Shown here: one piece after another, positions 21,725 to 31,105 of the stretch
Position numbering within the stretch: position 1 is the stretch's first letter
Layout of the letters: each line of letters starts with the position of its first letter
Source of the DNA: an uncultured bacterium
GTDB lineage: Bacteria > Verrucomicrobiota > Kiritimatiellia > RFP12 > UBA1067
Direction of reading: 5' to 3'
Length of the DNA stretch: 59,735 nucleotides
Assembly: GCA_902761275.1 (NCBI GenBank)
Contig: CACWJS010000003.1
Span: 1 to 59,735 of the forward strand
The notes under the pieces: model-generated
The model's database searches: none
Seen by the model: the letters and a program-made list of their open reading frames with translations, nothing else
What the model was told of the DNA's origin: nothing
Translations under genes and position numbers: made by a program

Positions 21725-23095
21725 ATGTCGAAACGACCAGAATTGCTTATCACGTCCGGCCCGATGTCCGGCACGCGATTCGAGGTGGGGCCAGGGGGCG
21801 TGCGTCTCGGCCGCTCCTCCTCGAACGACGTGAGCATACCCGACGAGGAGCTCTCCCGCAACCACTGCCTCTTCGAGCAGTCCGGCGAGGCGGGGATACG
21901 CGTGACGGATCTCGCGAGCGCAAACGGCACGTTCGTCAACGGCGAGCAACTTGGCTCTGATTCCCACGGGCTCAAGGTGGGCGACTCGATCGAAGTCGGC
22001 TCGACCGCGATCAGCGTAATCGGCGAGGATGCGTCTCTTGCATCGCGTCCTGCTGGCGCCAAGGTCGCCGCGACAATCGACCTTGGCCTTGGCTCGGCTT
22101 CCGCCGCAGCGCCGCAGGGAGAAGTCGCGTCGCGCAAGCCGTCCAAGGCGCAGGGCGGCCGTCAGCGCACGATGATTGCCAATGTCCTCTGGATAGTCGC
22201 CGCGCTTACGGTGGCTGCGGCGATAGCCGTCGTCCTCTGCGCCCCGCGCGAATCCGAGAAGCCAATCGCTCCCGTCGTAGAGGAGAAGCCCGAGCAGAAA
22301 CTCGTCTCGCTACGATACGAGAAGGTCGAGGCAGACGCCTCGCGGGTGTTCAGCTATAGGATGGAAATCGACGAGTCTGGGGTCCTGCGCGTCGCGTTCG
22401 ACGACGTGCCTGGCGAGAACCGCCACGTCGACAAGAAGGCGAAGCTTTCCGACAAGGCGAAGAAGAGGATCCTCGAGATTCTCGAAAAGCCCGGGTTCGC
22501 CGCGCTCGAGGACGAGTATGTCGGTTCGAGCGTGGAGGACGAAAACGCTCTCAAGAGCTTCAGGATCCGCGTCGTCCGCTGGAACAGCGTCAAGGACGTT
22601 CTCGTCGAGAACACTCAGGAGCCCGACGCCTTCCGCGAAGTGAGGGATTTGCTCGAGGCGTTCTCCCGGAACGAGCTCGGCATCTGGGCTATACAGTATT
22701 CGAAGGAAAAGCTGATCGAGCTCAGCGACGAGAGCGCGAAGGTCGGCGATTCCAAGTGGGACGACCGCGAGGTCGAGTACGGCAACCTGAGCGCCGCCGT
22801 CAAGGCCTACAAGGACGCGCTCTTCTACCTTGAGACGATCAATCCGAAGCCCGACGGCTACGCGGAGATAAAGGAGAAGCTCGCGCGCACCGAGGAGGAG
22901 CTCAAGCAACGCTACGAAGACCAGCGCTTCCTCGCTGACAAGGCGATGAACCTCGGCGACTGGGAGGCGGCGCAGAACGAGCTCAAGATACTGTGCGAGC
23001 TTGTGCCGGACAGGGACGACCCGCGCCACGCCGAGGCCAACGCGCGTCTCGTCGACGTCGAAAACCGCATGAAGAAGGCGAGGGGTGGAAAATGA
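21725..23095 (+). CDS. FHA-domain membrane protein
   Basis: A 456-residue protein. Residues 1-95 are a forkhead-associated phosphothreonine-binding domain (RLGRSSSNDVSIPDEELSRN then DLASANGTFVNG, with the conserved Gly-Arg-Ser, Ser-Arg-Asn-His and Asn). A single membrane helix lies at about 150-172. The periplasmic part has a charged region and C-terminal helical, TPR-like segments (about 330-450). It probably senses a phosphorylated partner and bridges to the envelope. It is co-transcribed with the TadC-like gene and overlaps the PEGA gene by ATGA. Its partner kinase is not in the window. Confidence 0.8.
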   Translation: MSKRPELLITSGPMSGTRFEVGPGGVRLGRSSSNDVSIPDEELSRNHCLFEQSGEAGIRVTDLASANGTFVNGEQLGSDSHGLKVGDSIEVGSTAISVIGEDASLASRPAGAKVAATIDLGLGSASAAAPQGEVASRKPSKAQGGRQRTMIANVLWIVAALTVAAAIAVVLCAPRESEKPIAPVVEEKPEQKLVSLRYEKVEADASRVFSYRMEIDESGVLRVAFDDVPGENRHVDKKAKLSDKAKKRILEILEKPGFAALEDEYVGSSVEDENALKSFRIRVVRWNSVKDVLVENTQEPDAFREVRDLLEAFSRNELGIWAIQYSKEKLIELSDESAKVGDSKWDDREVEYGNLSAAVKAYKDALFYLETINPKPDGYAEIKEKLARTEEELKQRYEDQRFLADKAMNLGDWEAAQNELKILCELVPDRDDPRHAEANARLVDVENRMKKARGGK

Positions 23096-24393
23096 GGGGA
23101 ATCTTTCTTTCAATAGCGCTCGCCGCGTTCGCCGCATTCGCAGAAGAGTCGAAGGCGATACGCTGCGACTTCTCGAGCCAGCCGGAGGGCGCCACCGTGG
23201 TTGTCGACGGCGTTACGCGCGGTGTCACGCCGCTTACGCTCTACGATCTTGCGCCTGGCCGCCGCCATGTCCGTTTCGAACTGGCCAACTACGACGGCGT
23301 CGACGAGTTCATGTTTCTGCGTGAAGGCGGCGCGGTCAGCAAGAACGCCGTGCTCCGTCCTGTAAAGGGGATACTGCTCCTCGTCACCGAGCCGGAGGGG
23401 TGCGACGTTTCGCTCGACGGCATGTCTCTTGGCAAGACGCCTCGCCTCGTTACGTCGCTTGACGCCAAGGACACGTATCGTCTTCTCGTGCAGAAGCCCG
23501 GCTACCAGCCGCGCACCGTCGAGGTGAAGTTCAACGGGCGCACGCCGCTCGTAAAGAACGAGTCGCTTGTCATAGATTCCGGTGTCGTTGAGGTGACGAG
23601 CGATCCTGCCGGCGCCGAGGTTATGGTTAACGGACATCCCCGCGGGAGGACGCCGGTGAAGGTTGGTGGCGTTCCAAAGGGGCGTGCGACCGTTGCGCTC
23701 AAGAAGAACGGCTTTGCGGAGGAATCGCGCGAGCTCGCGATCGTTGCAGGCGAGAGCCAGACGCTGTTCGTGAAGCTCAAAGGGCTTCCCGGCACGATGT
23801 CGCTCTCGTCTGTTCCTGACGGGGCGAGGTTCTACGTCAACGACAGGCCAGAGGGGAAGGGCCCGATATCTCTTACTGGGCTTAATCCCGGCAGCTACAC
23901 GATCCGAGTCGAGAAGGAGGGTTTCGCCACTGCGACCAAGACCGTAACGCTCGAGAACGGCGGCTCGATTGTAGAGGAATTCCGGCTCGACAACGTAATG
24001 GGGCGCATCGAGGTGAGGACGATTCCGTCCGGCGTGGACGTGTTTCTTGACGGCGGCCGTGTCGGTACGACAAAGTCGAAAGGCGACGATGCCGAGGCGA
24101 GCGAGGTGCTTGCGATAGAGAACGTGCACGAGGGCGAGCATACCCTCGTCTTTAAGTGCGAAGGTTACGCCGACGCGACGAAGCACCCAGTCGTCGAGAA
24201 CCGCAAGACCCAGACTGTAAACGCACGGCTTAAGCGCGTCTTCACGCCGAACGTAGAGATTACGACGGACAGCGGCGTTCACCGCGGTGTTCTCATCTCC
24301 AACACGGCGAACGGTGTCGAGGTAGAGGTTTCCCTCGGCATCAACCGCATGTTCCCGCACACCGAGATCAGGAAGCTCGAGTTCATCAAGTAG
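23092..24393 (+). CDS. Exported PEGA-repeat protein
   Basis: A 433-residue protein with a signal peptide (MRGIFLSIALAAFAAFA) and five PEGA-type repeats of about 70 residues. The cores are PEGATVVVDGVTRGVTPLTL, PEGCDVSLDGMSLGKTPRLV, PAGAEVMVNGHPRGRTPVKV, PDGARFYVNDRPEGKGPISL and PSGVDVFLDGGRVGTT. A different C-terminal domain (VHRGVLISNTANGVEVEVSL) ends the protein. PEGA domains are beta-rich surface modules, often next to FHA or kinase genes, and this matches the FHA neighbour. The ATG at 23092 overlaps the upstream stop (ATGA). Confidence 0.85.
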   Translation: MRGIFLSIALAAFAAFAEESKAIRCDFSSQPEGATVVVDGVTRGVTPLTLYDLAPGRRHVRFELANYDGVDEFMFLREGGAVSKNAVLRPVKGILLLVTEPEGCDVSLDGMSLGKTPRLVTSLDAKDTYRLLVQKPGYQPRTVEVKFNGRTPLVKNESLVIDSGVVEVTSDPAGAEVMVNGHPRGRTPVKVGGVPKGRATVALKKNGFAEESRELAIVAGESQTLFVKLKGLPGTMSLSSVPDGARFYVNDRPEGKGPISLTGLNPGSYTIRVEKEGFATATKTVTLENGGSIVEEFRLDNVMGRIEVRTIPSGVDVFLDGGRVGTTKSKGDDAEASEVLAIENVHEGEHTLVFKCEGYADATKHPVVENRKTQTVNARLKRVFTPNVEITTDSGVHRGVLISNTANGVEVEVSLGINRMFPHTEIRKLEFIK

Positions 24394-25140
24394 GTGAAGC
24401 GCCGTCTTGACATCCTTCTCGTGGAGCGTGGCCTTGCCGAGAGCCGCACGCGCGCGCAGGCGCTCGTTATGGAGGGCAAGGTGCGCGTCGCGGGGCAGAC
24501 CGAATACAAGGCGTCCCGGCAGATCGACGACGAAACACCAGTCGAGATAGAGTCGCCGCCGCGTTTCGTCTCGCGCGGCGGCGAGAAGCTCGAGGGCGCA
24601 TTCGAGTTGTGGGGAACGGCTTTGAGCGCCGAGGGTAAGACATGTCTCGACGTCGGCTCTTCCACCGGCGGCTTTACCGACTGCCTTCTCCAGCATGGCG
24701 CAAGGCGCGTGATGGCCGTCGACGTCGGCACGAACCAGCTCGCCTACAGTCTGCGCACGGATCCCCGCGTGTGGGTCAGGGAGAACTTCAACGCCCGCTA
24801 CATGAAGCCCGAGGACCTGCCCGAAGTTCCGACGCTCGCGGTCACGGACGTTTCCTTTATCTCGCTCAAGCTCATCCTGCCGCCGATACGCGACGTGCTC
24901 GCGTCGGGCGGCGAGATCGTCGCGCTCATAAAGCCGCAGTTCGAGGTCGGGAAGGGCAACGCCCCCGGAGGACTCGTCCGCGACGAGAGTCTTCGGCTTG
25001 CCGCGCGCGACGAAATCGTCCGCTTTGCAAAGGAGGAGCTTGGCCTCGAGCTTCTCGGACTTGCAGAATCTCCGATCAAGGGCCGCGAGATGGGAAATGT
25101 CGAGTATCTCTCCTGGTGGGCGAATCGCGAGAGAAAGTAA
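24394..25140 (+). CDS. tlyA: TlyA-family rRNA 2'-O-methyltransferase
   Basis: A 248-residue protein with an N-terminal S4 RNA-binding domain (RLDILLVERGLAESRTRAQA) and an FtsJ-type methyltransferase domain (CLDVGSSTGGFTDCLLQHGA for S-adenosylmethionine; TDVSFISLKLIL; ALIKPQFEVGKG). It is expected to methylate cytidines in ribosomal RNA. Some relatives are annotated as haemolysins, but that activity is doubtful. The start is GTG 24394, directly behind the stop of the PEGA gene. Its length is typical for the family (about 250-270). Confidence 0.9.
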   Translation: MKRRLDILLVERGLAESRTRAQALVMEGKVRVAGQTEYKASRQIDDETPVEIESPPRFVSRGGEKLEGAFELWGTALSAEGKTCLDVGSSTGGFTDCLLQHGARRVMAVDVGTNQLAYSLRTDPRVWVRENFNARYMKPEDLPEVPTLAVTDVSFISLKLILPPIRDVLASGGEIVALIKPQFEVGKGNAPGGLVRDESLRLAARDEIVRFAKEELGLELLGLAESPIKGREMGNVEYLSWWANRERK

Positions 25141-25174
25141 GGCCAAATCGCAGATGACGCGCTGGCGGGGAAAA

Positions 25175-25183
25175 TGGTAAAAT
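25175..25183 (+). promoter_or_regulatory. Extended -10 box before hisH
   Basis: TGGTAAAAT, 24 bases before the hisH ATG. Confidence 0.55.
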
Positions 25184-25207
25184 ATCCCTCTAAAGCGGAT
25201 TTAGGCA

Positions 25208-25777
25208 ATGACAGCGATAATCGACTACAAGGCCGGAAACCTCACGAGCGTGAAGCTTGCTTTCGCCGCGCTCGGAGCGGAGGCGGTCGTAACGAGCGAC
25301 CCGAAGGTGATAGCGGCGGCAGACCGCGTCGTGTTCCCGGGCGTGGGTGCGGCGAAAAGCGCAATGGAGAACTTGCGTGCGCTTGGACTCGTCGAGCCAG
25401 TGAAGGATGCCGCGGCGACAAAGCCGTTCCTCGGTATCTGTCTCGGCATGCAGATACTTTTCGACCACAGCGAAGAAGACGGCGGAGTTGACTGCCTTGG
25501 AATCATCTCGGGCCATGTCCGTCGATTTCCGACGGTTCCCGGGTTCAAGGTCCCCGAAATCGGCTGGAATGGAGTGGAAGGACTCGACGGAAAAGAGTTC
25601 TACTTCGTGCACTCCTACTATGCGGAAGTCGTTCCAGAGACTGCGGGCTTTACGGAATACGCTGGGGTGAAGTTTACGGCGATGGTCAAGAAGGGGCGTC
25701 TCTGGGCCTGCCAGTTCCATCCGGAGAAGTCCGGCAGAATCGGCCTTGAGTTGCTGAAGGAGTGGCTGTCATGCTGA
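25208..25777 (+). CDS. hisH: Imidazole glycerol phosphate synthase, glutaminase subunit HisH
   Basis: A 189-residue class I glutamine amidotransferase that supplies ammonia to HisF in histidine synthesis. Visible marks are [20 protein letters not shown], the nucleophile in [11 protein letters not shown], and the C-terminal catalytic pair in CQFHPEKSG. Its length is normal. The next gene, hisF, overlaps its end by 7 bases, so the two subunits are translated together. Other his genes are not nearby, so the pathway is scattered. Confidence 0.95.
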   Translation: MTAIIDYKAGNLTSVKLAFAALGAEAVVTSDPKVIAAADRVVFPGVGAAKSAMENLRALGLVEPVKDAAATKPFLGICLGMQILFDHSEEDGGVDCLGIISGHVRRFPTVPGFKVPEIGWNGVEGLDGKEFYFVHSYYAEVVPETAGFTEYAGVKFTAMVKKGRLWACQFHPEKSGRIGLELLKEWLSC

Positions 25778-26541
25778 CGAAGCGCGTTATTCCCTGCCTC
25801 GATGTCCGCAACGGGCGTGTCACGAAGGGCGTCAAGTTCAAGAACAACGTCGATCTCGGCGATCCTGTCGAGATGGCCGTAAGGTATTCCAATGGCGGCG
25901 CAGACGAGCTTGTCTTCTACGACATCACGGCGAGCGCCGAGCGCCGTCCAATCGACATCGGCATGGTCGAGGCGGTCGCAAAGGCGATAAGGATTCCGTT
26001 TGCAGTCGGCGGCGGCATAAGCTCGGTCGAGGACATGGAGCGCGTTATCCTCGCTGGCGCGGAGAAGATTTCCGTGAACTCCCTTGCCGTCCGCAACCCC
26101 GACATCATCGCTGAGGGTGCAAAGGCGTTTGGCGCACAGTGCATCGTCCTCGGCATGGACCCTGTGAAGAACGACAAGACCGCGAGCGGCTACGAGATCA
26201 CGACGCGTGGATTTCGCGAGTTTACCGGTATGGATGCCGTCGAGTGGGCGAAACGCGCCGCGGACCTCGGAGCGGGAGAGATCGTCGTCAATTCCGTAGA
26301 CGCAGACGGCACGCGCGAGGGCTTTGAGCTTAATATCACGCGGCTTATCGCCGAGGCGGTGGATGTTCCGGTTGTCGCGTCAGGCGGGGCGGGTAGGCCA
26401 GAGCATCTCGTCACGGTCTTTCGCGAGGCGAAGGCGGACGCGGCAATCGTCGCCGGTATGATCCACGCTGGCGACTACACAATTTCAGACATAAAGGCGG
26501 CCATGTGCGCGGCGGGTGTTCCGACGCGCATGAGCTGGTGA
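25771..26541 (+). CDS. hisF: Imidazole glycerol phosphate synthase, cyclase subunit HisF
   Basis: A 256-residue TIM-barrel cyclase that makes imidazole glycerol phosphate and AICAR. It shows [20 protein letters not shown] (catalytic Asp in LDV), [27 protein letters not shown] and the phosphate loop [16 protein letters not shown] 25771 overlaps hisH; an in-frame GTG at 25762 is less likely. guaA follows after 4 bases. Confidence 0.95.
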   Translation: MLTKRVIPCLDVRNGRVTKGVKFKNNVDLGDPVEMAVRYSNGGADELVFYDITASAERRPIDIGMVEAVAKAIRIPFAVGGGISSVEDMERVILAGAEKISVNSLAVRNPDIIAEGAKAFGAQCIVLGMDPVKNDKTASGYEITTRGFREFTGMDAVEWAKRAADLGAGEIVVNSVDADGTREGFELNITRLIAEAVDVPVVASGGAGRPEHLVTVFREAKADAAIVAGMIHAGDYTISDIKAAMCAAGVPTRMSW

Positions 26542-26545
26542 CTCA

Positions 26546-28081
26546 ATGGACAAGATAATCATCCTTGACTACGGTTCGCAGTATACGCAGCTTATTGCGC
26601 GGCGAATCCGCGAGCAGCACGTCTACTCCGAAATCGTTCCTTTCAACATCACCTCCGAAAAGGTGCGTGAGTATGCGCCGAAGGGCGTCATTCTCTCTGG
26701 CGGACCCAACAGCGTCTTTGAGGAAGGGGCTCCTGGAATCGACCGCGGCATCTTCGAGCTTGGCATCCCGATTCTTGGCGTCTGCTACGGTATGCAGCTG
26801 ATGAGCCAGGAGCTTGGCGGCAAGGTCCAGCCGGGCGAGAAGCGCGAATACGGCAAGACGGAGATGACGGTAGAGCCGGGTAATGAGCTCTTCAAGGGTC
26901 TTCCAGACAAGTTTGTTGTCTGGATGAGCCACGGCGACCGCGTGGCGGCAATCCCAGCCGGTTTCAAGGTCAGCGCAAGGTCGGCGAATTGCCCGTTTGC
27001 CGCCGTGCGCGACGAAAGCTGCCGTTTCTTCGGGATCCAGTTCCATCCCGAAGTCGTGCACACCGAACACGGCAAGCAGATCATATCCAACTTCATCTTC
27101 AATATCTGCCGCGCGAACGCCGACTGGCAGTTGACGACCTGGATCGACGACACGGTTGAGAAGATGAAGCGCCAGGTTGGCGACGACGAAGTTGTCCTCG
27201 GACTTTCCGGCGGCGTCGACTCTTCCGTCGCGGCCGTCCTTCTCCACAAGGCGATAGGACCGCGGCTTCACTGCATCTTCGTCGACAACGGGCTTCTTCG
27301 CTACCGCGAGGCGGAGCAAGTCGAGGAGATGTTCGCCAAGAACCTCGGGCTCGATCTCACCGTTGCGCGCGCGGCGCCGAAGTTCTACACGGCACTCAAG
27401 GGTCTCGACGAGCCGGAGGCGAAACGCAAGGCGATTGGCAAGACCTTCATCGACGTGTTTGCCGACGAGGCGCGCAAGTTCAAGCACTGCCGCTTCCTCG
27501 GACAAGGCACGATCTACCCCGATGTCATCGAGTCGTCGCACGCGGTAAAGGGCCCGTCGCAGACGATTAAGTCTCACCACAATGTCGGCGGCCTTCCGCC
27601 AGATCTCAAGTTCGAGCTTGTGGAGCCCTTGCGCGATCTCTTCAAGGACGAGGTTCGCGCCGTCGGGCGCGTTCTCGGAATGGCCGACGAGCTTCTCGAC
27701 CGCCAGCCGTTCCCAGGCCCCGGCCTTGGCGTCCGCATCCTCGGCGAAGTGACCGAGGAGAAGGTGAAGCTTCTGCAGCTGGCGGACATCCGCGTTCAGG
27801 AGGAAGTGAAGAAGCTTCCGAACTACAAGTCAATCTGGCAGACGTTTGCTGTGCTTCTTCCGGTGAAGTCCGTCGGCGTCATGGGCGACCAGCGCACCTA
27901 CGAGTACACGTGCGCGATTAGGTCGGTCGACTCGATCGACGCGATGACGGCAGATTGGACGCGGCTTCCCTACGAAACGCTTGGCGTCATCTCGAACCGC
28001 ATCATCAACGAGGTTCGCGGAATAAACCGCGTCGTCTACGACATCTCCTCGAAGCCGCCTGCTACGATAGAGTGGGAATGA
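26546..28081 (+). CDS. guaA: GMP synthase (glutamine-hydrolysing)
   Basis: A 511-residue two-domain enzyme that converts XMP to GMP. The N-terminal glutaminase has ILGVCYGMQ (Cys nucleophile) and GIQFHPEVVHT. The synthase part has the PP-loop LGLSGGVDSSVAAVL and ends in the GMPS dimerisation domain with the usual ending KPPATIEWE. It is 4 bases behind hisF and overlaps the AzlC-like gene by ATGA. Its length is typical. Confidence 0.97.
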   Translation: MDKIIILDYGSQYTQLIARRIREQHVYSEIVPFNITSEKVREYAPKGVILSGGPNSVFEEGAPGIDRGIFELGIPILGVCYGMQLMSQELGGKVQPGEKREYGKTEMTVEPGNELFKGLPDKFVVWMSHGDRVAAIPAGFKVSARSANCPFAAVRDESCRFFGIQFHPEVVHTEHGKQIISNFIFNICRANADWQLTTWIDDTVEKMKRQVGDDEVVLGLSGGVDSSVAAVLLHKAIGPRLHCIFVDNGLLRYREAEQVEEMFAKNLGLDLTVARAAPKFYTALKGLDEPEAKRKAIGKTFIDVFADEARKFKHCRFLGQGTIYPDVIESSHAVKGPSQTIKSHHNVGGLPPDLKFELVEPLRDLFKDEVRAVGRVLGMADELLDRQPFPGPGLGVRILGEVTEEKVKLLQLADIRVQEEVKKLPNYKSIWQTFAVLLPVKSVGVMGDQRTYEYTCAIRSVDSIDAMTADWTRLPYETLGVISNRIINEVRGINRVVYDISSKPPATIEWE

Positions 28082-28704
28082 CCGATGGGGATGTGATTCC
28101 GCGGCGGGAACGCAACGCGACAATAAGGCGCGCGTTCATCGATTCCCTGCCGGTACTGATGGGCTACACCACGATGGGATTTGTGGCGGGTGTCCTCCTC
28201 GCCGCGAAGGGCGACGTCGTGCTTTCTCCTCTTTGGGGTTTTCTTTCGTCTGCGCTTTGGGTGACGGGAACGATGTCTATCGCAGGCGTCGGAGAAATCG
28301 CACAACGCACTTCTTGGGCGGCGTTTGCACTTATGACGCTCGCCGTGAACTTCCGCTATGCGTTCTACGGCTTTACGATGCTCTCCCGCTGGAAGGATGT
28401 GCCGTTTTTCCGCAAGGCGTACTTGATACTGATGCTGACGGACGAGAACTATGCGCTTGAGGCGGCATGCCAGGTGCGCGACCCGCGGCGGAACCTCCTG
28501 TACTGCACCGTGCTTTCGGCGCTCAACCATTCCTACTGGGTCGTCGGCGTTACTGTCGGCGCGATTGTCGTCGTCGTTCTCGGCCATGTAGTCGACCCAG
28601 ACCGTCTCCGCGCATGGACTAACGGCATGGAGTTCTCGATGGCCGCGCTCTTCCTCGTCATCTTCACGGACCAAATCCGCAGCCGGTTCCGTGCGACGCG
28701 TTGA
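28078..28704 (+). CDS. AzlC-like branched-chain amino acid exporter subunit
   Basis: A 208-residue membrane protein of the AzlC/YgaZ type: SLPVLMGYTTMGFVAGVLL, MTLAVNFRYAFYGFTML (the conserved 'NLR..LYG' region) and LTDENYALE match the family. About five membrane helices are seen. AzlC normally pairs with the small protein AzlD (YgaH), which is not found here, so the partner may be elsewhere or unnecessary. The ATG at 28078 overlaps the guaA stop. A longer frame back to 27955 lies inside guaA and is rejected. Confidence 0.75.
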   Translation: MTDGDVIPRRERNATIRRAFIDSLPVLMGYTTMGFVAGVLLAAKGDVVLSPLWGFLSSALWVTGTMSIAGVGEIAQRTSWAAFALMTLAVNFRYAFYGFTMLSRWKDVPFFRKAYLILMLTDENYALEAACQVRDPRRNLLYCTVLSALNHSYWVVGVTVGAIVVVVLGHVVDPDRLRAWTNGMEFSMAALFLVIFTDQIRSRFRATR

Positions 28705-28724
28705 ATGACCAATCGCCGTAAACT

Positions 28725-28733
28725 TGGTATAAT
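28725..28733 (+). promoter_or_regulatory. Extended -10 promoter of the AmmeMemoRadiSam genes
   Basis: TGGTATAAT, 27 bases before the ATG at 28761. Confidence 0.6.
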
Positions 28734-28760
28734 AACCGTATTCAAGGACTGAGCTTTATT

Positions 28761-30191
28761 ATGGCACTTGGAAGCACGATAGCGGGAACGTGGTATCCCG
28801 GAACGGAAAGCGAAATCCGCGCTCTCGCCAAGAAGTGGGAGACTGCATGCGGCGAGGCGTCGTCGGGAGAGAAGCCGAATGTCCTCGTCTTGCCGCATGC
28901 GGGCTGGGCATATTCCGGAGAAACGGCATGGACTGCGGTGCGCACAGTGCGCGGCGCGAAGTTCCGCCGCGTTGTCATCCTTGCGCCGAGCCACCGTGCG
29001 TGGATCGAGAACCGTCTCGTCGCCCCAGAGTCCGACGCTGTTTCGACGCCGCTTGGCGAGATCAAGATCGACCGCGACTGGCTCGACCGCCTCGCGCTCA
29101 TCGCGCCTGTTGCGCGCAATGACCGCGTGCATTCCGCCGAACATTCCGCGCAGATCGAGTATCCGCTTCTCCAGCTTGCGCTTGGCAATGGCTTCACGAT
29201 CGTGCCGCTTGTGATGGGTTCCTTTGGCCAGGACCAGATGGGGATGTGCGCTCGCGCGCTGGCACGACTGATGGACGCGGAGACTTTGCTTGCCATCTCG
29301 TCAGACTTTACGCACTACGGCGACGACTTTTCATATACTCCATTTGGCAAGAGCGGCGGCGAGGATATTCGCCGCAAGGTCGCAGCTTCCGACGACGAGG
29401 CGTTCCAGCTTATTGCGAAGGGCGATGCCGACTCCTTTGCCGCGTTCATAAAGCGCACAGGCGCAACGATCTGCGGGCATGTGCCGATCGAGCTCGCGCT
29501 CCGCGCGTTTCCGAAAGGTGCGTCCATCGTCAGGCAGAAGTACGCGACGTCGAGCGACGGTGGTGGAGACTATTCGCGCTTTGTCTGCTATGTCGCCGCG
29601 ACAGGATGCGTGAAGTGGAAGGGGGAGACTGGCGCGGTTCTTTCCGCCGACGACAGGGCGTATCTTTTGCGCATCGCGCGCGCGTCGATGGAGAAGGCGG
29701 TGAGAAACGGGATGCGGCGCGGTGCAGGCATTGACGTATCTGATGCGCCAAAGTCGACGCGCGCCAAGATGGGCGCGTTCGTCACGCTGAACGACAAGAC
29801 GACCGGCGCGCTGCGCGGCTGCATAGGCGAGATTATGCCGATGCGCCCGCTCGTCGAGGCGGTGGCTGCACGCGCCGTAGACTCGGCGCTTGGAGACCCG
29901 CGCTTTTCGCCCGTCTCGGAACGCGAGCTTGGCGGAATACGCGTAGAGGTCTCGGCTCTTACGCCGCCGAAGCGCGTTGCGTCGTGGCGCGACATAGTGC
30001 TGGGCCGAGACGGCATGACGCTTGAGAAGAACGGATGCTTCGCCGTGTTCCTTCCGCAAGTCGCGCCTGAGCAGGGCTGGGATTTGCCGACGACGCTTTC
30101 GTATCTCTCGCAGAAGGCGGGGCTTTCGCCTGACGCCTGGCGTGACGGAGCGACCTTCGAGACTTTCCAGGCCGAGGTGTTTCATGAGTGA
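28761..30191 (+). CDS. MEMO1-AMMECR1 fusion (AmmeMemoRadiSam proteins B and A)
   Basis: A 476-residue fusion. Residues about 1-275 are the MEMO1 (AmmeMemoRadiSam system B) domain, with LVLPHAGWAYSGETAW, ILAPSHRAWIENRL, HSAEHSAQIEYPLLQ, SSDFTHYGDDF and CGHVPIELAL, containing the His/Asp/Cys cluster that binds metal in MEMO1. Residues about 285-476 are AMMECR1 (system A) with GAFVTLNDKTTGALRGCIGE and FSPVSERELGGIRVEVS. The radical SAM partner gene overlaps its end. The three-part system is conserved across life but its substrate is not established; a redox-related modification is suspected in the family. Confidence 0.92.
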   Translation: MALGSTIAGTWYPGTESEIRALAKKWETACGEASSGEKPNVLVLPHAGWAYSGETAWTAVRTVRGAKFRRVVILAPSHRAWIENRLVAPESDAVSTPLGEIKIDRDWLDRLALIAPVARNDRVHSAEHSAQIEYPLLQLALGNGFTIVPLVMGSFGQDQMGMCARALARLMDAETLLAISSDFTHYGDDFSYTPFGKSGGEDIRRKVAASDDEAFQLIAKGDADSFAAFIKRTGATICGHVPIELALRAFPKGASIVRQKYATSSDGGGDYSRFVCYVAATGCVKWKGETGAVLSADDRAYLLRIARASMEKAVRNGMRRGAGIDVSDAPKSTRAKMGAFVTLNDKTTGALRGCIGEIMPMRPLVEAVAARAVDSALGDPRFSPVSERELGGIRVEVSALTPPKRVASWRDIVLGRDGMTLEKNGCFAVFLPQVAPEQGWDLPTTLSYLSQKAGLSPDAWRDGATFETFQAEVFHE

Positions 30192-31029
30192 CGTGGGCGA
30201 GGCCGTTTGCAAAACGTGCCCGCGTCATTGCCGTCTCGCAGATGGCGCGATTGGATTTTGCCGCGCACGGCGGGCGGAAGGAGGCCGGGTCGTCGCGGCG
30301 AACTATGGACAGATTTCGTCGCTCGCACTCGACCCGATTGAGAAGAAGCCTATTGCGTTCTTTCATCCAGGAAGCAATATCCTTTCCATTGGTTCGTATG
30401 GATGCAACCTTCGCTGTCCGTTCTGCCAGAACGACGGAATCTCGCAGCATGGCGTGGATGAAGTGCCCTGCAGGGCGGCGACGCCTGTCGAGCTTGCGGA
30501 TCTCGCGGCGCGGCTCAAGGACGATCGGGACAACATAGGGCTTGCCTACACTTACAACGAGCCGCTTGTCGGTTGGGAGTTTGTGCGCGACTGCGCGAAG
30601 GAGATCCGCGCGCGCGGCATGTTCAATGTTCTCGTTTCGAACGGTTGCGCGAGCGAAGAGGTGATATCGGAGCTTGCGCCTCTTATTGACGCGGCGAACA
30701 TCGACCTCAAGGGTCCCTCGCAGGATTACTACGGCTGGGTCGGCGGAGATTTCAAGGCGGTTTGTCGTACGATTTCTATGTTGCACGAGGCAGGTTGCCA
30801 TGTCGAGGTGACGACGCTCGTCGTGCCAGGGCGAAACGACGCCGATGCAGACATAGACGCCATCGCCGCTTTTGTCGCTTCCGTCTCGCCAGATATCCCG
30901 CTTCATGTCACGCGCTTCTTCCCGCGCTGGCGAATGTCTGACGCCTCGCCCACTCCCGTCGCGACCGTCCGCAGTCTCGCCGATCTCGCCCGCCGTCGCC
31001 TATCCCGCGTCCTCGTCGGCAACTGCTGA
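30184..31029 (+). CDS. amrS: AmmeMemoRadiSam system radical SAM enzyme
   Basis: A 281-residue radical SAM protein. The N-terminal cysteine segment CKTCPRHCRLADGAIGFCRA is typical of this family. The iron-sulfur site is GCNLRCPFCQN (C-x3-C-x2-C), followed by TYNEPLVGWEF, NIDLKG and VTTLVVPGRND. The family is somewhat longer elsewhere (about 330), so this is a short member. The ATG at 30184 overlaps the fusion gene by 8 bases, supporting a joint function. Confidence 0.92.
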   Translation: MSDVGEAVCKTCPRHCRLADGAIGFCRARRAEGGRVVAANYGQISSLALDPIEKKPIAFFHPGSNILSIGSYGCNLRCPFCQNDGISQHGVDEVPCRAATPVELADLAARLKDDRDNIGLAYTYNEPLVGWEFVRDCAKEIRARGMFNVLVSNGCASEEVISELAPLIDAANIDLKGPSQDYYGWVGGDFKAVCRTISMLHEAGCHVEVTTLVVPGRNDADADIDAIAAFVASVSPDIPLHVTRFFPRWRMSDASPTPVATVRSLADLARRRLSRVLVGNC

Positions 31030-31072
31030 CAGAAGTTATGGTCGCCGGGCTTGGGCATGGCGGCCGGGAATA

Positions 31073-31081
31073 TGGTAAAAT
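31073..31081 (+). promoter_or_regulatory. Extended -10 box before the phosphodiesterase gene
   Basis: TGGTAAAAT, 24 bases before the ATG at 31106. It probably serves a four-gene run to queC. Confidence 0.5.
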
Positions 31082-31105
31082 ATTTTCAAAAGACTCGGTG
31101 GCGAT

